Program-made: the position numbers and the translations under genes | Notes under the pieces: generated by a model | Database searches by the model: none | Told to the model about the DNA's origin: nothing | What the model saw: only the letters and a program-made list of their open reading frames with translations | Part shown: positions 30,840 to 33,434 of the stretch, piece after piece | Layout of the letters: each line of letters begins with the position of its first letter | How positions within the stretch are numbered: the first letter of the stretch is position 1 | Assembly (NCBI GenBank): GCA_900471485.1 | Contig: UCEU01000029.1 | Location: forward strand, 17,344 to 50,777 | Source of the DNA: Hyphomicrobiales bacterium | GTDB lineage: Bacteria > Pseudomonadota > Alphaproteobacteria > Rhizobiales > Rhizobiaceae | Direction: 5' to 3' | DNA: 33,434 nucleotides

Positions 30840-30964
30840 GCCCCCTCATCCGCCTGCCGGCACCTTCTCCCCGTTGGGGAGAAGAGACCCGTGGTGGGGC
30901 GCTCGCGCCAATCTTCCCTTCGCCCCATAGGGGAGAAGGTGGCCCTTAGGGCCGGATGAGGGGG
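30840..30964. repeat. RIME-like intergenic mosaic element
   Basis: About 125 bases with CCCCCTCATCCG at one end and CGGATGAGGGGG at the other, enclosing two internal hairpins: CTTCTCCCC-GTT-GGGGAGAAG and a second around CCCCATAGGGG. The GCCCTTAGGGC palindrome lies near the right end. Nested palindromes, length and terminal words match Rhizobium-specific intergenic mosaic elements as I remember them. It lies between the convergent DMT and hemW genes. Confidence 0.75.
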
Positions 30965-31000
30965 CCACTTGCGTAAGCCTCTCCAGAGCCGCCACCCCAA

Positions 31001-32203
31001 TCAACAAGCCAGATCAGCCACCACGGAATCCAAGATCAGCATCCCCGACGGCGTGCAGCGCAGGCGTGAGTTGCCGATCCGTTCGATGAAGCCGTGTTCC
31101 AGTAAAAATTCTTCGCGCTTCGGGTCCGGATCTCGGCCGGAGAGTTGCTGCCAGCGGGCGAGGTCGACGCCCTCGGTGAGGCGCAGACCCATCAGGAGCA
31201 GTTCGTCAGCCTGCTCGTCATAGCCGAGCTGTTCTTGATCGAGTACGCCATGGCCGTCGCGCTCCACGAGCTCGAGCCAGGCTTCCGGCTTGCGCTCGGT
31301 GGCGGTGGCGAGCTTGATGGGACCGCGCGTCAGCCGGCCATGCGCGCCGGGGCCGATGCCGGCATAGTCGCCGTAGCGCCAGTAGGTAAGGTTGTGGCGG
31401 CTTTCCGCGCCCGGGCGGGCATGGTTGGAGACCTCGTAGGCGGGCATGCCCTCGGCGGCTGTAATCTCCTGCGTCGCCTCGTAGAGCAGCGCCGACTGGT
31501 CGTCGTCGGGCACCACGAGCTTGCCCATCTTGTGCAGCCCGAAGAAGGGTGTGCCCTCTTCGATCGTCAGCTGGTAGAGCGACAGGTGGTCGACGGCGTA
31601 GGAGATCGCTTCGCGCAGCTCGCGTTCCCATTCCTCCACGGTCTGCTTCGGTCTTGCGTAGATCAAGTCGAAGGACATGCGCGGAAAAATGTCGCGCGCC
31701 AGCTTGATCGCCTTCAGCGCATCCTCGACATCGTGCAGACGCCCGAGGAACTTGAGGTCGCGATCGTTCAGCGCCTGCACGCCGAGCGACACGCGGTTGA
31801 CGCCGGCGGCGCGGTAGCCGCGAAAGCGCTCGGCCTCGACGCTGGAGGGGTTCGCCTCCATGGTGATCTCGATACCATCGGGCATGTGCCATTCCCTCGC
31901 GATGCCGTCGAGAATGGCCGAGACGGTCGATGGGTTCATCAGCGATGGCGTGCCGCCGCCCAAGAACACGCTGGTCACCGTCTTCGGGCCGCTCAGCTGC
32001 CGCATCGCCGCCATCTCCTTCAGGAAGGCGGCGGTGAAGCGCTCCTGATCCACAGGCTGGTGGCGCACATGGCTGTTGAAGTCGCAATAGGGGCACTTGG
32101 CGGCACAGAACGGCCAATGCACGTAGACGCCGAAACCGGGTTCGCCGGTATCGGGCAAAAGAGATGCATAGCGCGTCAGGTTCGGCTGTTCCAAAGTGTC
32201 CAC
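31001..32203 (-). CDS. hemW: Radical SAM haem chaperone HemW (HemN-like)
   Basis: A 400-aa radical SAM protein. VYVHWPFCAAKCPYCDFNSH (about 27-46) supplies the CxxxCxxC iron-sulfur cluster motif, followed by FLGGGTPSLM and the SAM-binding ITMEANPSSVE. It lacks the fourth N-terminal Cys arrangement of true HemN, as expected for HemW, which delivers haem to respiratory enzymes. The start is GTG 32203, eight bases after the rdgB stop, with AAGAG as SD; no better start exists. Probably co-transcribed with rdgB and the VOC gene. Confidence 0.9.
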   Translation of the reverse strand: MDTLEQPNLTRYASLLPDTGEPGFGVYVHWPFCAAKCPYCDFNSHVRHQPVDQERFTAAFLKEMAAMRQLSGPKTVTSVFLGGGTPSLMNPSTVSAILDGIAREWHMPDGIEITMEANPSSVEAERFRGYRAAGVNRVSLGVQALNDRDLKFLGRLHDVEDALKAIKLARDIFPRMSFDLIYARPKQTVEEWERELREAISYAVDHLSLYQLTIEEGTPFFGLHKMGKLVVPDDDQSALLYEATQEITAAEGMPAYEVSNHARPGAESRHNLTYWRYGDYAGIGPGAHGRLTRGPIKLATATERKPEAWLELVERDGHGVLDQEQLGYDEQADELLLMGLRLTEGVDLARWQQLSGRDPDPKREEFLLEHGFIERIGNSRLRCTPSGMLILDSVVADLAC

Positions 32204-32211
32204 GATCGCTC

Positions 32212-32856
32212 TTAGGCGTTAAGGCAGGTTTCGACGAAGATCTTGAAGGCGCGGGCGCGGTGCGAGAGGGCTTGCGCGTCGCCGGGCTTCCAGCCGTGCT
32301 TTTCCTCCGCGCTCATCTCGCCGAATGTAGTGTCGTAGCCCTCGGGTTTGAAGACCGGGTCATAGCCAAAACCCTGGCTGCCGCGCGGCGGCCATGCGAC
32401 GGTGCCTTCCACTTCACCACGGAACATTTCCGTGTGCCCATCCGGCCATGCCAGGCACAGAACGCTGACGAAGCGCGCCGTGCGCTTGTCGGGGGTGGAG
32501 GCGCCGACCTTTTCCAGCGCGGTCTCGACCTTCTGCATCGCCATCGCGAAATCGCGGGTGCCGTCGGCCGTTTCCGCCCAGTTGGCGGTGTAGACTCCCG
32601 GATCGCCGCCCAGTGCGTCGATGACGAGGCCGCTGTCGTCGGAAAGCGCGGGCAGGCCGGATGCCTTGGCGGAAGCCAGCGCCTTGATTGCGGCGTTTTC
32701 CTCGAAGGTCGTGCCGGTCTCATCCGGCTCCTCGAATTGCAGTTCGGCCGCCGATTTTGCCGAGAAGCCGAAGGGTCCGATCAGGTCGGCGATCTCGCGT
32801 ATCTTGCCGGCATTGTGGCTGGCAACGACGATGGTGCGGGTATCGAGCTTGCGCAT
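32212..32856 (-). CDS. rdgB: dITP/XTP pyrophosphatase (RdgB/HAM1)
   Basis: A 214-aa non-canonical purine NTP pyrophosphatase that removes dITP, dHAPTP and XTP. It has VVASHNAGKIREI (about 9-21), FEENAAIKA, LSDDSGLVIDALGGDPGVY (about 70-88) with the catalytic Asp, GFGYDPVF and the terminal SHRARAF. ATG 32856 (MRKLDTRTIV) has GAAGGA upstream; the open frame to 32979 runs into the VOC gene and is not used. Ten bases after the VOC stop and eight before hemW, so a compact operon. Confidence 0.95.
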   Translation of the reverse strand: MRKLDTRTIVVASHNAGKIREIADLIGPFGFSAKSAAELQFEEPDETGTTFEENAAIKALASAKASGLPALSDDSGLVIDALGGDPGVYTANWAETADGTRDFAMAMQKVETALEKVGASTPDKRTARFVSVLCLAWPDGHTEMFRGEVEGTVAWPPRGSQGFGYDPVFKPEGYDTTFGEMSAEEKHGWKPGDAQALSHRARAFKIFVETCLNA

Positions 32857-32866
32857 GAGCGGTCCT

Positions 32867-33271
32867 TCAAAGATTCCAGAGTTTGGGTTCGGCGCATTCC
32901 AGGCTGTTGCCATCGGGATCGCGGAAATAGATCGATCGCGCCCCGTTCGGCCAGCAGAAATCGCTTTCGATGGAAACACCCGCCTTGTTGAGCTTTTCCG
33001 CGATCAAGTCAATCGCTTCCGCATTGACACGGAAACAGGCATGCCCCGCTCCCGCCGTACCATGCGGCGGAACCGGCAGCGCGTCGGTGGAGGGTGGCTT
33101 GATGGTTTCGTTGCGGTTGAAGATCAGGAGAATGCCCGGGCCGCAGCGAAAGAAGACGTGCCGGTTGTCGTGGCGCAAGACCTTTTCAAGGCCGAGCAGA
33201 TCGCCATAGAAGCGTTCTGCGGCATCGAGATTGTTGACGTAAAGCGCGGTTTCAAGAATGCCGTCGATCAT
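32867..33271 (-). CDS. VOC-family (glyoxalase/bleomycin-resistance fold) protein
   Basis: A 134-aa vicinal oxygen chelate protein with two beta-alpha-beta-beta-beta modules. The first begins LETALYVNNLDAAERFYGDL; the second includes HACFRVNAEAIDLIAEKLNKAG and ends SIYFRDPDGNSLECAEP, where the Glu is a probable metal ligand together with the His of GHACF. These proteins range from glyoxalases to antibiotic-binding and dioxygenase-like types; this one cannot be assigned. First gene of the VOC-rdgB-hemW group; SD GGAG before ATG 33271. Confidence 0.83.
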   Translation of the reverse strand: MIDGILETALYVNNLDAAERFYGDLLGLEKVLRHDNRHVFFRCGPGILLIFNRNETIKPPSTDALPVPPHGTAGAGHACFRVNAEAIDLIAEKLNKAGVSIESDFCWPNGARSIYFRDPDGNSLECAEPKLWNL

Positions 33272-33314
33272 GCTCTCATTCTCCGGGGGGCTTTGCGTCT
33301 TGGCTTAAGACCCT

Positions 33315-33434
33315 CTCTGGCCTGCCGGCCATCTCCCCCACAAGGGGGGAGAACCGCTGGGCGCGCCCGCTCGCCTCAATTCGGCGTCTAGGGCTAGGCC
33401 AGGTTAAGCCCTCCCCCTTGTGGGGAGGGTTGGG
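33315..33434. repeat. Palindromic intergenic repeat, truncated by window end
   Basis: Contains GGCCTGCCGGCC, CCCCCACAAGGGGGG and, about 85 bases later, CCCTCCCCCTTGTGGGGAGGG, so that the two CCCCACAAGGGG-type words form both local and long-range dyads. This resembles dispersed rhizobial palindromic elements. The element may extend beyond the window. No gene is seen from 33272 to the end. Confidence 0.6.

Noticed and set aside
30840..30964. CRISPR array
   Set aside because: The repeats are inverted dyads, not regularly spaced direct repeats with unique spacers.

Overview
The window looks like chromosomal DNA of a Rhizobium-type alphaproteobacterium (R. etli/leguminosarum group). The basis is GC-rich codon use, rhizobial DnaA, UbiE and UbiB sequences, promoters of the CTTGAC-N17-CTATAT type, GANTC (CcrM) sites upstream of dnaA, and palindromic intergenic repeats of the RIME type. 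The assignment comes from recognition, not from a database search.

Layout. (1) 1-800 has no long gene but holds a compact small-RNA/small-peptide locus: a 23-codon minus-strand ORF with its own terminator, a 28-codon plus-strand ORF with a perfect Shine-Dalgarno (SD) sequence behind a predicted four-way-junction leader, and a minus-strand sRNA (good promoter, two hairpins, U-tract terminator) that overlaps the 3' half of the plus-strand ORF. (2) 801-2808: a class II glutamine amidotransferase-like protein, convergent with coaBC. (3) 2926-17861: about 15 kb of accessory metabolism between coaBC and ubiB, two genes I remember as adjacent in Sinorhizobium meliloti. It holds three LysR regulators with partners (NmrA-like reductase, two SDR dehydrogenases, YnfM-like MFS exporter), a DMT exporter and a five-gene leftward operon. 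(4) 17957-25076: housekeeping block ubiB, ubiE, mutM, enoyl-CoA hydratase, rpsT, dnaA. (5) 25213-30729: a saccharopine-dehydrogenase-like protein, a large pseudo-esterase/FkbH-like HAD fusion, and a GcvA-like LysR divergent from a DMT transporter. (6) 30741-33434: RIME-like repeats and the hemW-rdgB-VOC cluster.

The most notable system is the operon at 10792-17861. In transcription order it encodes a histidine-ammonia-lyase homologue lacking the Ala-Ser-Gly triad that forms the MIO cofactor, a hydantoinase-like amidohydrolase, an M20 N-carbamoyl-amino-acid hydrolase, a DUF917/S-methyl-thiohydantoin-desulfurase family protein, and a urocanase homologue with an altered active-site glycine loop. 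Together these fit degradation of ergothioneine, or more likely S-methyl-ergothioneine, to glutamate rather than ordinary histidine utilisation. No hutI, hutG or hutC is present.

The dnaA upstream region is the second point of interest. It has nine GANTC sites in 314 bases, a long leader, and a 27-codon upstream ORF whose stop overlaps the dnaA start (TAATG). A second in-frame dnaA start with a good SD lies 34 codons further on.
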